Positions 23,204 through 31,101 are shown, numbered from the stretch's first letter. The stretch is 64,000 nt of DNA from Methylomicrobium sp035916875 (GCF_035916875.1 NZ_JAXUHN010000071.1:12971-76970), one strand, 5' to 3'. Program-made: numbers and translations. The notes: generated from the sequence alone by a model not told the origin.

Positions 23204-25413
23204 TGACTCCTTCCTTTTGATGTTTTAATCGAACCTGCCGCGGTGATCGTAACAGGATCGCCTACCCCAACGCGCTTTAACCGTCTAGCCGTTGCCTGAT
23301 CGATAGGTAGCACCACAACTTCATCACCATATTTAAGCAACGCCAAAACATGCCCATCGACATTCCGGGTGCCTCCATAATAAAAATCTCCATTTTGTCC
23401 ATTATATAGTGAATGTTTCTGTATATCGAATATATTAAGCCTCATTTTTTCTCTTTCGCCAATATATTTATTAGCGGCAGTAATTTGATCTGGCTTTACT
23501 CTTGGCCCAAAAACACTCCGTCGCAGTGTGTTATCTGGTTGGGTTCTTTGCTGCTCCATATGACCAGGAACATCACCCGGCAATAGCACTTCACTTCCAC
23601 TGGCGATGCGAACCACACCGAGGCTGGACAGTGTTCGCAAGCGGTTCTGGCTTTGGGGCGGCGGCTTTCGTCCAGGGCGTCCAATGTCGGGCTTCCTGTT
23701 GAATTCGGCGGAGCCATCAGTTGCCCTGGCTGTTCGGCTGTACCCTGGCTCGGGTCGAGTGCTGCTAGATCCGGTAACGTGCTGGTCGGCAACGGCTCTT
23801 GATCCAGCGCAGCCAATGCCACGTCTATCAGTTCGTCCTCGGTCGAACTGTAATTTTGGTCGCTCATACGCTTTCTCCTTGGTCAAAAGTTCCTGCCGCC
23901 GACGCTCTAGACCCGGATCGGCAAAGGTGATGGGTAAATTTATATCCACAGCAGCACGCACGATCTGCGCCTTGAACTCGGCGGTGCCGTTGACGGTGAT
24001 CCGTTCACCGTACTTCTCTATTGCAAACCGGAGGGCAGCTTGCAGGCCTTCGCGGGAAGCCTCTCGTGAGACTTGCAGCTTGTCGCCATCATCCCGGACA
24101 ACCGACAGTCCGACCCGGAAGATGATCGTGCCCTTCTTGGTAATGTTGTCCAGTACAGGCGCATGACCTGGTTTGGCCTGCCCCTCAGCCCGGAACGTGT
24201 TGCCCTTGAGGCCCTGTGAGGCCTCGCGGGATCGCAGGGCGGCCAGCGCCTCGTCGTCGCCCTTGACCGCCTCTAGCCTGAGCCAGTCTGCCCACGTTTT
24301 GCGCTTGAAACCCTTATAAAGCCGTTCGCGTTCGTTCGAGTAGTCCTGATGGATCGTGCGCAGAGTAGTCCGCAAAGATGCGCTGGCCTGGGAATACAGC
24401 ACCCGCTTGTCGATGCCTTTGCCGTCAACGATCTTGATGGCCGCCCGGCGCAAGCGATTTGAACGCTTAGCGTCCTCAATTGCCCGATCCTTTCGGCGCT
24501 TCGCCTTCGCCAGAGCCTCGGCCCGCACAGCGGTGAGGCTCTTCTGTTCGGCCGTGTACCTAGCGTAAAGCTCAACGGTCTTGATCCGCATGCGTATCGG
24601 GTCTTTCTGATATATGCGCCGGGTTTTAGTTTGCGTTTTCCATTCAGGCGAAGCCTCGAACGAGCCAAGCCGGGCTTCCAGCTTAGGCTTAGAAAGTTCG
24701 CGGGATACTGTACTTGCCTTAACCATCGTGCCGTCGCCTGCCGCGATGATAAAGCCGTTAGCGCGCTCGCGCAGCTCTAGGCCATTCTCGCGAATGATCT
24801 GATGCAACTCAGTCCAGGTTTGCGCATCTTTGAGCTCGTCCAGGCATTCACGCTTGATCCAACTAACGAGGCTTTCAATGCCGGAGTGCTGTTCCATGTC
24901 GCCGGCACGGCTCTCGGATAGCCGACGCCTGGGCTCGTGGTTCACGCGCTGTAGGCCGTATTCCCGTTCCAACTTTGTGCAAAGCTCTCCAAGCGTTCGA
25001 TAGGCCTGGAAAGGTTCATGTATGGTGTTTCGCGTTGGGTGAATCTTGTTGATTGCGATATGGATGTGCAGATGGTCGGTATCGTGATGCACCGCACTAA
25101 CCCGCTGATGATCGCCGTACCCAAGGCCACTACAAATACGATCTTCGATAGACGCCAATATTTCGGCATTCGGGATCTCGCCCAACGGGAAACCAAGCAG
25201 CAAGTGATAGGTCTTGTCGCTCTGGGCACGAGTGTTGATGTGCTGCGTTGCCAGCACTTCATCTATCGCGGCTTGCACTGTTCCGGCCTCGCAGTTAGTA
25301 ACCCTAACCTGCCCTAGACGTTCGGTCTTTTCCTGCTCGTCGGTGATGTAATCTACCAGACTCGCGAAGTCGCTTTTACCGAGTGACCGCATAGGAATGT
25401 GCTTTGCGATCAC
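23200..25413 (-). CDS. traI: TraI relaxase (MOBP family)
   Basis: A 737-aa relaxase, close to RP4 TraI (732 aa). The nicking Tyr is Y22 in SLVDYITDEQ and the metal-binding triad is in HHDTDHLHIHI (H109, H116, H118), matching RP4 numbering for Y22 and H116. It cuts oriT and stays covalently bound to the 5' end. The C-terminal half is variable and helical and hosts the overlapping traH frame. A KorB operator (25434-25446) lies 20 bases upstream of the ATG, between traJ and traI. There is no sign of truncation. Confidence 0.95.
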   Translation of the reverse strand: MIAKHIPMRSLGKSDFASLVDYITDEQEKTERLGQVRVTNCEAGTVQAAIDEVLATQHINTRAQSDKTYHLLLGFPLGEIPNAEILASIEDRICSGLGYGDHQRVSAVHHDTDHLHIHIAINKIHPTRNTIHEPFQAYRTLGELCTKLEREYGLQRVNHEPRRRLSESRAGDMEQHSGIESLVSWIKRECLDELKDAQTWTELHQIIRENGLELRERANGFIIAAGDGTMVKASTVSRELSKPKLEARLGSFEASPEWKTQTKTRRIYQKDPIRMRIKTVELYARYTAEQKSLTAVRAEALAKAKRRKDRAIEDAKRSNRLRRAAIKIVDGKGIDKRVLYSQASASLRTTLRTIHQDYSNERERLYKGFKRKTWADWLRLEAVKGDDEALAALRSREASQGLKGNTFRAEGQAKPGHAPVLDNITKKGTIIFRVGLSVVRDDGDKLQVSREASREGLQAALRFAIEKYGERITVNGTAEFKAQIVRAAVDINLPITFADPGLERRRQELLTKEKAYERPKLQFDRGRTDRRGIGCAGSRAVADQHVTGSSSTRPEPGYSRTARATDGSAEFNRKPDIGRPGRKPPPQSQNRLRTLSSLGVVRIASGSEVLLPGDVPGHMEQQRTQPDNTLRRSVFGPRVKPDQITAANKYIGEREKMRLNIFDIQKHSLYNGQNGDFYYGGTRNVDGHVLALLKYGDEVVVLPIDQATARRLKRVGVGDPVTITAAGSIKTSKGRSQ
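23419..23428 (-). promoter_or_regulatory. CGATATACAG motif, candidate TrbA site at the traG promoter
   Basis: On the minus strand CGATATACAG precedes a TATAAT hexamer near 23400-23406 in the 3' end of traI, about 200 bases ahead of traG. The same decamer occurs at the traJ/traK promoters (26011-26020). In RK2, TrbA represses traG, traJ, traK and trbB; that this motif is its operator is inference. Confidence 0.45.
23496..23867 (-). CDS. traH: TraH-like relaxosome protein, encoded inside traI
   Basis: A 123-aa frame overlapping traI entirely in another reading frame. It starts MSDQNYSSTEDELIDVALAA at ATG 23867, with AAGGAG 8 bases upstream, a site too good to be chance. The first 70 residues are acidic, fitting RP4 TraH, an acidic protein that stabilises the TraI-TraJ-oriT complex and is likewise encoded within traI. 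The C-terminal 50 residues are less regular and may be less constrained. Position, overlap and acidity are seen; identity with TraH rests on memory of RP4. Confidence 0.7.
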   Translation of the reverse strand: MSDQNYSSTEDELIDVALAALDQEPLPTSTLPDLAALDPSQGTAEQPGQLMAPPNSTGSPTLDALDESRRPKARTACEHCPASVWFASPVEVKCYCRVMFLVIWSSKEPNQITHCDGVFLGQE

Positions 25414-25433
25414 TCCATGCCCTCAAGTATTTT

Positions 25434-25446
25434 TTTAGCCGCTAAA
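25434..25446. promoter_or_regulatory. KorB-type operator between traJ and traI
   Basis: A perfect TTTAGCCGCTAAA palindrome in the 37-base gap between traJ and traI. It could bind KorB to dampen expression of the downstream tra genes. Confidence 0.7.
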
Positions 25447-25450
25447 AGAA

Positions 25451-25825
25451 TCATGGTTCAGCCCTTGGGCGAACCACTGCCTTCATGATACGGCCCATTT
25501 CGTCCTGTGTAGCCTGAATCCGGCTTAACAGAGTTCGTATAGTGGACTCGCTAAACTTAGCGACACGGTCATCGTTTGTCAGCCAGAGCTTCAGAAGACC
25601 GCCAAGGCGACCTAGATCGCCATTGATTCGAGCTAATTCGCGCACCTGCTCGTAATCAACAACGCCAGTAATCTTGTAACCCTGACCTACTTCACGCAAA
25701 AAACTCGCAACACTCATACCAGCCTGTTTTGCCTGGCGTTCGATCTCACCTTTTTCTTCCGGGAACACTGGCACCCGTAAATGGTGTCCCCGTTTCTTGC
25801 CGGTTCGCTTTTCGTCTTGTTCCAT
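25451..25825 (-). CDS. traJ: TraJ relaxosome accessory protein
   Basis: A 124-aa basic protein with a ribbon-helix-helix N-terminus: RVPVFPEEKGEIERQAKQAG then MSVASFLREVGQGY. RP4 TraJ (123 aa) binds the oriT inverted repeat and recruits TraI. The gene starts just beside the oriT stem (25914-25954) and reads away from it, as in RP4. The C-terminal part (ELARINGDLGRLGGLLKLWL) is the typical MobC/TraJ helical region. Confidence 0.9.
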   Translation of the reverse strand: MEQDEKRTGKKRGHHLRVPVFPEEKGEIERQAKQAGMSVASFLREVGQGYKITGVVDYEQVRELARINGDLGRLGGLLKLWLTNDDRVAKFSESTIRTLLSRIQATQDEMGRIMKAVVRPRAEP

Positions 25826-25849
25826 CGCTTAACCTCATTTTTTCTGCCA

Positions 25850-26000
25850 GCGGTAGCTGGTCAGCCTCGCAGAGCAAGATGCCCGTTGAGTGCGATAGCG
25901 CGAATAAGGGAGAGTGAAATTAGTTAATCGGCTACGCCGATTAGCTAACTTCACCCATCTTGCCCGCCTGACGGCGGTGTTTACGCCAAGGAAATTATAC
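25850..26000 (+). other. oriT: oriT of the RP4 type
   Basis: Sequence similarity to RP4 oriT is visible over about 140 bases, including CAGCCTCGCAGAGCAAGAT, CCCGTTGAG, GCGAATAAGGGAGAGTGAA and the nick region CTTCACCCATCTTGCCCG (RP4: CTTCACCTATCCTGCCCG). By analogy the nick lies between G25962 and C25963. A 19-bp inverted repeat (25914-25932 with 25936-25954, two mismatches, three-base loop) occupies the TraJ-binding position, but its inner arm sequence differs from RP4. The region sits between divergent traJ and traK, which completes the match. Confidence 0.93.
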
Positions 26001-26010
26001 ACCACAATTT

Positions 26011-26059
26011 CTGTATATCGTAAATAATACATCGTTTATATCGAAATTGTGCTTATAAT
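26011..26059. promoter_or_regulatory. Divergent traJ/traK promoter region with CGATATA motifs
   Basis: On the minus strand CGATATACAG (26020-26011) and CGATATAAAC (26043-26034) occur; on the plus strand a TATAAT hexamer lies at 26054-26059, about 100 bases before traK. The region corresponds to the traJ/traK promoters of RP4. The motifs recur at traG and trbB and may be TrbA operators. Confidence 0.5.
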
Positions 26060-26161
26060 AACCACAATGCAAGCAATCACAGAAATATCCTTTTATGTTC
26101 CTTGCGGTTTACACAGACTTTCCAAGAGTGATGCAACAAAAAACGAAACCACAGGAAAGCG

Positions 26162-26560
26162 ATGAAAAGTTACATCGATGAACTAGCCGAATGGGTCGAT
26201 AAGCGAGCAAAAAAGAAACGCAGACAGGATGAGGCCGCGGTCGCGTTCTTGGCTGCACGTTCAAACGTGAAGGAGGCGATCGATGCAGGATACGCCCTGT
26301 CAACGATCTGGGAGCACATGCACGAAACAGGGAAGCTCAAGTGCAGCTACGAGACATTCCGTAAGCATGTTCGTCGGCACATGAAACCTACAACACAGGC
26401 CGATCCGAAAACAACGCCAAAAACGGGCGCACAGGCCTTTACAGGAAAAGAAAGCCAGGATGATCAAAAGATCAAAACTTCAAAAGTAGAACAGAAAAAT
26501 GACGATCCATTAAACGGATTCACATTTAACGCAACACCCAAGAAAGAGGAGTTATTCTAA
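26162..26560 (+). CDS. traK: TraK oriT-binding protein
   Basis: A 132-aa protein matching RP4 TraK: MKSYIDELAEWVDKRAKKKR at the start, then AVAFLAARSNVKEAIDAGYA and TIWEHMHETGKLKCSYETF. TraK binds and bends the DNA on one side of oriT and helps open the nick region. It has CAGGAAAG before its ATG, is divergent from traJ across oriT, and overlaps traL by one base. The C-terminus is low-complexity (Lys/Thr/Asp) before a FTFN..PKKEELF end. Confidence 0.93.
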   Translation: MKSYIDELAEWVDKRAKKKRRQDEAAVAFLAARSNVKEAIDAGYALSTIWEHMHETGKLKCSYETFRKHVRRHMKPTTQADPKTTPKTGAQAFTGKESQDDQKIKTSKVEQKNDDPLNGFTFNATPKKEELF

Positions 26561-27285
26561 TGTCAAAAATTCATATGGTTTTACAAGGCAAGGGCGGCGT
26601 TGGTAAGTCGATGATTGCGGCCGCCATTGCGCAACATAAAATAAGCAAAGGTCAATCGCCTTTGTGCATCGATACCGATCCGGTAAACGCGACATTTGAA
26701 GGGTATAAAGCCCTGAAAGTGCGCCGCCTGAACATCATGGACGGCGACGAAATCAACACTCGTAACTTCGATGTTCTGGTCGAGTTGATTGCAACGGCAG
26801 AAAACGATGTCATTATCGACAACGGAGCAAGCTCATTCGTGCCGTTATCGCATTACCTGATCAGCAACCAAGTACCTGCATTGCTTCAGGACATGGGTCA
26901 TACCCTGGTCGTTCATACAGTCATCACTGGCGGGCAGGCCTTACTGGACACAGTGAGCGGTTTTGCGCAGCTCGCTGGCCAGTTTCCGAGCGAATGCTTG
27001 TTTGTGGTTTGGCTGAACCCATATTGGGGAGCCATCGAGCACGAGGGCAAAGGGTTTGAGCAAATGAAAGCCTATACAGCAAACAAAGGGCGTGTCTCGG
27101 CTATCATCAAGATTCCCGTCCTCAAAGAAGAGACTTACGGTCGGGACTTTGCGGAAATGCTTCAAGAGCGCATGACATTCGACGAAGCTTTGGCAATGGA
27201 ATCGCTCACGATTATGACTAGGCAGCGGCTCAAGATCGTTCGAACCCAATTGTATGGCCAAATGGAAAATACGGCGGTGCTGTGA
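26560..27285 (+). CDS. traL: TraL, ParA/MinD-type ATPase
   Basis: A 241-aa protein with the deviant Walker A QGKGGVGKSMIAAAIAQ at residues ~9-25 and a highly conserved TraL sequence (CIDTDPVNATFEGYKALKV; VIDNGASSFVPLSHYLIS). RP4 TraL is a Tra1 protein of unclear exact role. It overlaps both neighbours (traK stop, traM start), so the three are translationally coupled. Confidence 0.93.
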   Translation: MSKIHMVLQGKGGVGKSMIAAAIAQHKISKGQSPLCIDTDPVNATFEGYKALKVRRLNIMDGDEINTRNFDVLVELIATAENDVIIDNGASSFVPLSHYLISNQVPALLQDMGHTLVVHTVITGGQALLDTVSGFAQLAGQFPSECLFVVWLNPYWGAIEHEGKGFEQMKAYTANKGRVSAIIKIPVLKEETYGRDFAEMLQERMTFDEALAMESLTIMTRQRLKIVRTQLYGQMENTAVL

Positions 27286-27722
27286 TGGCTGACGATAAGA
27301 TCGAGGCAATTATCAAGGAAATAGCAGCAAAGCACGGCATCGCAGTGGGCCGCGATGATCCGATTTTGATCCTGCAAACAATTAATGAAAAATTGATGCA
27401 GGACAGCGAGGCTGCCCAGCAAGTAATTCTAAATTCGTTCAAGGAAGAACTGGAAGACATCGCACATCGCTGGGGGGATGATGCCAAAAACAAGGCTGAA
27501 AGGACACTTAATGCGGCTCTGTTGGCGAGTCGCGAAGAAATGATGAAGGTGATGCAGGAAGGTGCAAAAGTAGCGGCTGAAACCGTACGACGCGAAGTAG
27601 AAGCGGGAATATCAAAGATCGCCGCACCGATCCGCGAGTCGAAGCGTGTAGCCTTTATGAACATGGCGGCAGCCATCATGACCGTCTTCGCCGCAGGCCT
27701 GGTTCTGTGGGCCTCGTTATGA
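27282..27722 (+). CDS. traM: TraM
   Basis: A 146-aa protein with charged helices (residues 1-110) and a C-terminal membrane segment (MNMAAAIMTVFAAGLVLWAS). This fits RP4 TraM, the third gene of the traKLM unit. It overlaps traL by four bases and is followed 20 bases later by a strong terminator. Its exact function in transfer is not known. Confidence 0.9.
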   Translation: MMADDKIEAIIKEIAAKHGIAVGRDDPILILQTINEKLMQDSEAAQQVILNSFKEELEDIAHRWGDDAKNKAERTLNAALLASREEMMKVMQEGAKVAAETVRREVEAGISKIAAPIRESKRVAFMNMAAAIMTVFAAGLVLWASL

Positions 27723-27741
27723 AAAGCGGCATCTGATCAAA

Positions 27742-27768
27742 AAAGCCCGGCGCGACCGGGCTTTTTAA
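27742..27768 (+). terminator. Terminator of traKLM
   Basis: AAAGCCCGG (27742-27750) pairs with CCGGGCTTT (27756-27764), followed by further T. It closes the traK-traL-traM unit and marks the end of conserved Tra1 sequence before accessory DNA. Confidence 0.88.
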
Positions 27769-27863
27769 TTTGAATGTAAAACTCTGAACTTGATCAGACA
27801 ATTTGAAGCATTAGTTTATATTGCGCCTGGCATTGACGGTCTCTGTTCGGCCACAAATTGCTC

Positions 27864-27944
27864 GCTCAACGCTCACAATAACCTGCAGACAAAAGCAGAG
27901 CGAAGCGACGCTTTTGGCTGTCCGAGTTAATGGTGTTGTTAGCT
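27864..27944 (-). other. attC: attC recombination site of an integron gene cassette
   Basis: Read on the minus strand it begins AGCTAAC (inverse core RYYYAAC, one mismatch; 27944-27938), ends GTTGAGC (core GTTRRRY; 27870-27864), and between them has imperfect inverted arms (TAAC..CAG..CAAAAGC against GCTTTTG..CTG..GTTA) with an unpaired tip. Size (81 bp), core sequences and self-complementarity fit an attC. The TAA stop codon of the DUF3883 gene lies inside the inverse core, as is usual for gene cassettes. No integron integrase is in the window. Confidence 0.8.
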
Positions 27945-28976
27945 CAGTCTATAGGTGAATGAAATGGGTGTAAGTCTGTCATCGCTTACCTGCCATGGAT
28001 CAATGATAGAAACAACACCGCTCCCTTTTTTTACTGTCTTTTTATTCATAACGATTGAATGAACAATGAATAGCACCATTTTGCCGCCCAGCTCTCGGCT
28101 TAGCTCGACTTCATTTTTAGTCAAAACAATGGTGTCTCCCGCAGTTTGGGTTCCCTTGACTTCTACGAAGCGTGATTGTCCATTTTTTTTGATAATAAAA
28201 TCGTAAGAACGATTGGCGGATACATCTTCCACCTCATAGCCCTTATCAGAATAATATTTCTTGCAGGTGGTCATTGCATGGGATTCAATCATCAGTCGAA
28301 TCTCTACATCGCTCTGAAAGCCCTGTCCGCCTGATGAATGCTCAGCAGTCAGCATATCTTCCTGAACTTCATCCTCGCGGGAGGAAATTCTAGGACCGCC
28401 GTAGTTTTCAGCATACTCAATGAGTTTTTTAATCCACGCGTTGTTTGGGTTTCTAAAGTCTTTTTCTTGACCTCGCTCATCGAGCACATAAAAGGCATTT
28501 GCCTGACCTGGGTTTCCTTCTTTTGTTCCTTCGATATCGTGACCAACGGGAAACTTCCGTTTGCTTATTGGGAGCAGAACGCAATCCTCTTTCTTGGCTT
28601 TAATGTTGTAGTTGTAGTTCTCTCTGAGAGGCAGAGCATTGGGGGATTGGAAAGATCTGAAAACGGTTGCGTTGTTGTACCAGCCAATAACTACCTGTCC
28701 CCTATCTATTGGATTGGTTGCAAACCAGATGACCAGCACATTGTCGATCTTGCCATCGGTGCAGCCCTGTGAAATTCGGCCAAGGTTGATTTCGTAAGGC
28801 GGTTTCATGTGAGGCTGAAAATAGCCGTACAAGGTTCCATTGATATTGAGAAAGTTGTAAGCCTCGTGGCCTATTTCTTCAGTGTTGTATGAACCGCCAC
28901 CTATAGGTTTTTCATCCCCTGGCTTTGGGCCATGATAGAACTTCATGAAACCGACTCTGGCAAAGAGAATTTTCAT
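27939..28976 (-). CDS. DUF3883 (NO VEIN) nuclease-like protein, cassette-borne
   Basis: A 345-aa protein. The N-terminal part (MKILFARVGFMKFYHGPKPG; later TLYGYFQPH, VVIGWYNNATVF) looks like a modified-base-sensing EVE-like or related module. The C-terminal ~110 residues are a DUF3883 domain with the PD-(D/E)xK-like core YDFIIKK..RFVEVKGTQT (catalytic D, E and K visible). Such two-domain proteins are stand-alone restriction or defence nucleases. Its stop codon lies in the attC at 27864-27944, and a possible upstream core GTTAGCC lies at 29030-29024, so it is carried as a gene cassette. Action on modified foreign DNA is inferred. Confidence 0.72.
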   Translation of the reverse strand: MKILFARVGFMKFYHGPKPGDEKPIGGGSYNTEEIGHEAYNFLNINGTLYGYFQPHMKPPYEINLGRISQGCTDGKIDNVLVIWFATNPIDRGQVVIGWYNNATVFRSFQSPNALPLRENYNYNIKAKKEDCVLLPISKRKFPVGHDIEGTKEGNPGQANAFYVLDERGQEKDFRNPNNAWIKKLIEYAENYGGPRISSREDEVQEDMLTAEHSSGGQGFQSDVEIRLMIESHAMTTCKKYYSDKGYEVEDVSANRSYDFIIKKNGQSRFVEVKGTQTAGDTIVLTKNEVELSRELGGKMVLFIVHSIVMNKKTVKKGSGVVSIIDPWQVSDDRLTPISFTYRLS

Positions 28977-29173
28977 CTATAGATTTCCAATCGAGAGAGC
29001 TAGCAAGTTATTATTCCAAGTCTGGCTAACATACTCTTTATCACGGCTTATTGTCATGAGTGATGCCGCAAAGCTAGAGTTTCTAAACAGTATATCCAAT
29101 ATTTTGCGCATAATAAACGGACCGGGATAATATCACAAAGTAAGGATCGAGCGTCTGAAATGAGTCCACGTAG

Positions 29174-29245
29174 CTCCGAATAGCGAAGCGTATTCGGAGA
29201 AATTATGTATACGACATGCGTGCGATTACGCTTCGCTAATCGCAC
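29174..29245. repeat. Pair of REP-like palindromes with complementary loops
   Basis: CTCCGAATA-GCGAAGCG-TATTCGGAG (29174-29199) and GTGCGATTA-CGCTTCGC-TAATCGCAC (29220-29245) are perfect 9-bp-stem palindromes 20 bases apart. Their 8-base loops are reverse complements of each other. The surrounding 28977-29446 holds no gene; apart from these it has the terminator at 29348-29378 and a KorB site. Confidence 0.65.
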
Positions 29246-29347
29246 ATTGAATGACAGTTTGTCGAAAATTTGCGGTCATCACGCTTTAAAACATGTTCGT
29301 CTGCTATGGGTCGAACTCGAACATTCGATGTAATTTATAATTTTAAT

Positions 29348-29378
29348 AAAAAAGCCCAGTCGCACCGGGCTTTTTTTC
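29348..29378. terminator. Bidirectional terminator
   Basis: AAAAAAGCCC and GGGCTTTTTTT pair around a short loop, with T-runs on both strands. It lies downstream of the kfrB-like gene (minus strand) and would also shield the control region from plus-strand transcription. Confidence 0.75.
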
Positions 29379-29431
29379 AAAGATGACGCAAAATATCGGA
29401 ATCAACAAAATCAATTTTATGACGCATCAAT

Positions 29432-29444
29432 TTTAGCGGCTAAA
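29432..29444. promoter_or_regulatory. KorB-type operator downstream of the kfrB-like gene
   Basis: A perfect TTTAGCGGCTAAA palindrome immediately past the stop codon of the 29447-29794 gene. It is not in an obvious promoter position, so it may act as a partition or distal KorB site. Confidence 0.65.
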
Positions 29445-29446
29445 AT

Positions 29447-29794
29447 TTATCGGGAGCGCCCTCGACTTAGTTTTACTGCCTCGGCCGAAACGACTGCTTT
29501 ACCTTGCTCGTTGTAACTAATGCTTTTCGCACTTCCGATAATAGGCACTGTATCGAAATCTTGGCGCGAATGCATGACAAATTTTTTATCTATTTGTTGG
29601 TACACATTGTTATTGTCCGTATGGACCACTACACCATCATACCGCTTCGACTTGTCCGCTTTGTCAGCCGTATAAATGTTGTATATACCAGGCTTTAAAG
29701 CACCGGCTTTGTCCACTTTCTGGTTCGTCCATGCGCCTTCGAGCTCCTCCTGAACAATGCGTTGCCCGTTCATAACCAACAGGCGCTGTTTCAT
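29447..29794 (-). CDS. KfrB-like protein
   Basis: A 115-aa protein starting MKQRLLVMNGQRIVQEELEG; ATG 29794 has AGAGGTG just upstream. It has a strand-rich middle (KPGIYNIYTADKADKS; YDGVVVHTDNNNVYQQ) and a basic end (KLSRGRSR). The motif around VVHTDNNNVYQQ and VMHSRQDFD resembles the KfrB domain, and the gene follows kfrA, as kfrB does in IncP plasmids. I am not certain of the identity; a TraO-like protein is another possibility. Confidence 0.5.
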   Translation of the reverse strand: MKQRLLVMNGQRIVQEELEGAWTNQKVDKAGALKPGIYNIYTADKADKSKRYDGVVVHTDNNNVYQQIDKKFVMHSRQDFDTVPIIGSAKSISYNEQGKAVVSAEAVKLSRGRSR

Positions 29795-29843
29795 AAGCAC
29801 CTCTCACAGTTTAATTGTAAAATCATTGCTCCTCCAGCATAGC

Positions 29844-29878
29844 AAAAAAAGCCAGCCCTCACTTAGAGACTGGCTTTA
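29844..29878 (-). terminator. Terminator downstream of kfrA
   Basis: On the minus strand AAAGCCAG pairs with CTGGCTTT across a 15-base loop and is followed by seven T. It lies 55 bases after the kfrA stop. Confidence 0.7.
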
Positions 29879-29932
29879 TATACATGCCATTTTAAAGGAA
29901 TCCTTATAAAGGATCAGGTATTTTCACTTTGG

Positions 29933-30985
29933 TCATTTGCCTTGCTTCATCATCTCTTCCAGAGCTTGAATGCGTCCTCGAAGAGTAGCCGCTTCCTCGC
30001 GGGCCTCTCTAGCCTCCTTGTTGGCTTCCTCCATGTTGTTATTAGCCTTGGTCATACGCTCGGCCATCCGATGAGCCTCTGTTGCGGCTTGCTTGCGCTG
30101 TTCTTGATGTACCTGTTCGGCAGCATCCGCCTTTGCCTTCACGGCAGCAAGTTCGGTGCGTATTTGGTCTCGTTCGGCAGTAGCCTCCTGAGAGGCTTTC
30201 TTTAGCTCTTTCAGTTCTGCGCGCATGCTCTCGGCCTGCCGAGCAGCCTCACTGCTTGCCGCCTCAGCTTTGGCCTTCGCAGTCGCCAGCTCAGCCTTTA
30301 TTTGATCACGCTCAGCAGCTACCGCTTGGCTGATTTTTTTTTGTTCAGCCAGCTCAGCGCGAATCTGATCGACTTCCTGCCGTTGCCGGGTACGCTCGGC
30401 GTCTATCCCAGCATTCAGTCGATTTAACTCGGCAATGTGTTCATCTGCGGCTGTCTTTGAGGATTGCACGATGACCGCCAGGCGCTCGCGCGCTTGAGCC
30501 AATTCGATAGACAAATCCTGAGTTGTGTTCCGTTGCTTTGACAGAAGATTTTCTAACTCCTCAACCTTACTCTTTGTTTCATCCAGAGAGTTTTCGAGAT
30601 CGTCAACAGTTTGTGAGGCATCAGCCAACTCGCGCTCGGCCTGTTCGCGCTGTTCGCCGGCCGTTCGAATGACTTCGGCAACCCGGCGTTCCGCTGCCTT
30701 CACTGCTTTATCGTTCAGCTCCACTGCCAAGATAGCTAGACGATCCGTAAGCGCCTTCGTTACGGCAGCCATCTCATCAGCCACCTCAACTGGCAATTCT
30801 GCGACCGGCTCGGTCTTAGTCACAGCCTGGCTGCTAATATACTCGTCCCACACCTGCTTAAGCCGTGACGGATTGCCTCCTCCAACTTTCTGACGTAAAG
30901 CAAAGCCAGTGATATTGCGGCCTGTCGCTTGCAGCTCTTGACCGGCCTGGATGATTGTTTCGGGAGTAAACTCGGCGGGACGCAT
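29933..30985 (-). CDS. kfrA: KfrA, coiled-coil DNA-binding protein
   Basis: From ATG 30985 (AGGAGA upstream; an ATG at 31093 would add a spurious hydrophobic leader) the 350-aa protein has an N-terminal DNA-binding domain (FTPETIIQAGQELQATGRNI; FALRQKVGGGNPSRLKQVW) and then a very long heptad-rich coiled coil (about residues 75-345, Ala/Glu/Lys/Gln-rich). KfrA of IncP plasmids autoregulates its promoter and stabilises the plasmid as a filamentous protein. A set of A+T-rich repeats upstream (31025-31075) is a likely operator. Confidence 0.92.
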   Translation of the reverse strand: MRPAEFTPETIIQAGQELQATGRNITGFALRQKVGGGNPSRLKQVWDEYISSQAVTKTEPVAELPVEVADEMAAVTKALTDRLAILAVELNDKAVKAAERRVAEVIRTAGEQREQAERELADASQTVDDLENSLDETKSKVEELENLLSKQRNTTQDLSIELAQARERLAVIVQSSKTAADEHIAELNRLNAGIDAERTRQRQEVDQIRAELAEQKKISQAVAAERDQIKAELATAKAKAEAASSEAARQAESMRAELKELKKASQEATAERDQIRTELAAVKAKADAAEQVHQEQRKQAATEAHRMAERMTKANNNMEEANKEAREAREEAATLRGRIQALEEMMKQGK

Positions 30986-31024
30986 AACATTCTCCTGATA
31001 TAATTTATTGACGCCTTTATTATA

Positions 31025-31075
31025 TAACAAACTAACAAATAAACAAACTAATAAACTAACAAACAAATAAATGAC
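31025..31075. promoter_or_regulatory. Repeat array upstream of kfrA, likely KfrA operator
   Basis: The units AACAAACTAACAAATAAAC and ACTAATAAACTAACAAACA recur in tandem (multiple copies of ACAAAC/ACTAA). They lie 40-90 bases ahead of kfrA. KfrA proteins bind tandem or inverted repeats overlapping their own promoter. Confidence 0.55.
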
Positions 31076-31101
31076 AAAAAAAACCCCGCTCAAGGCGGGG
31101 T
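31076..31101 (-). terminator. Terminator of the korA-incC-korB operon
   Basis: CCCCGC (31084-31089) pairs with GCGGGG (31095-31100); on the minus strand a run of eight T follows. It lies 38 bases after the korB stop and separates korB from kfrA. Confidence 0.82.
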
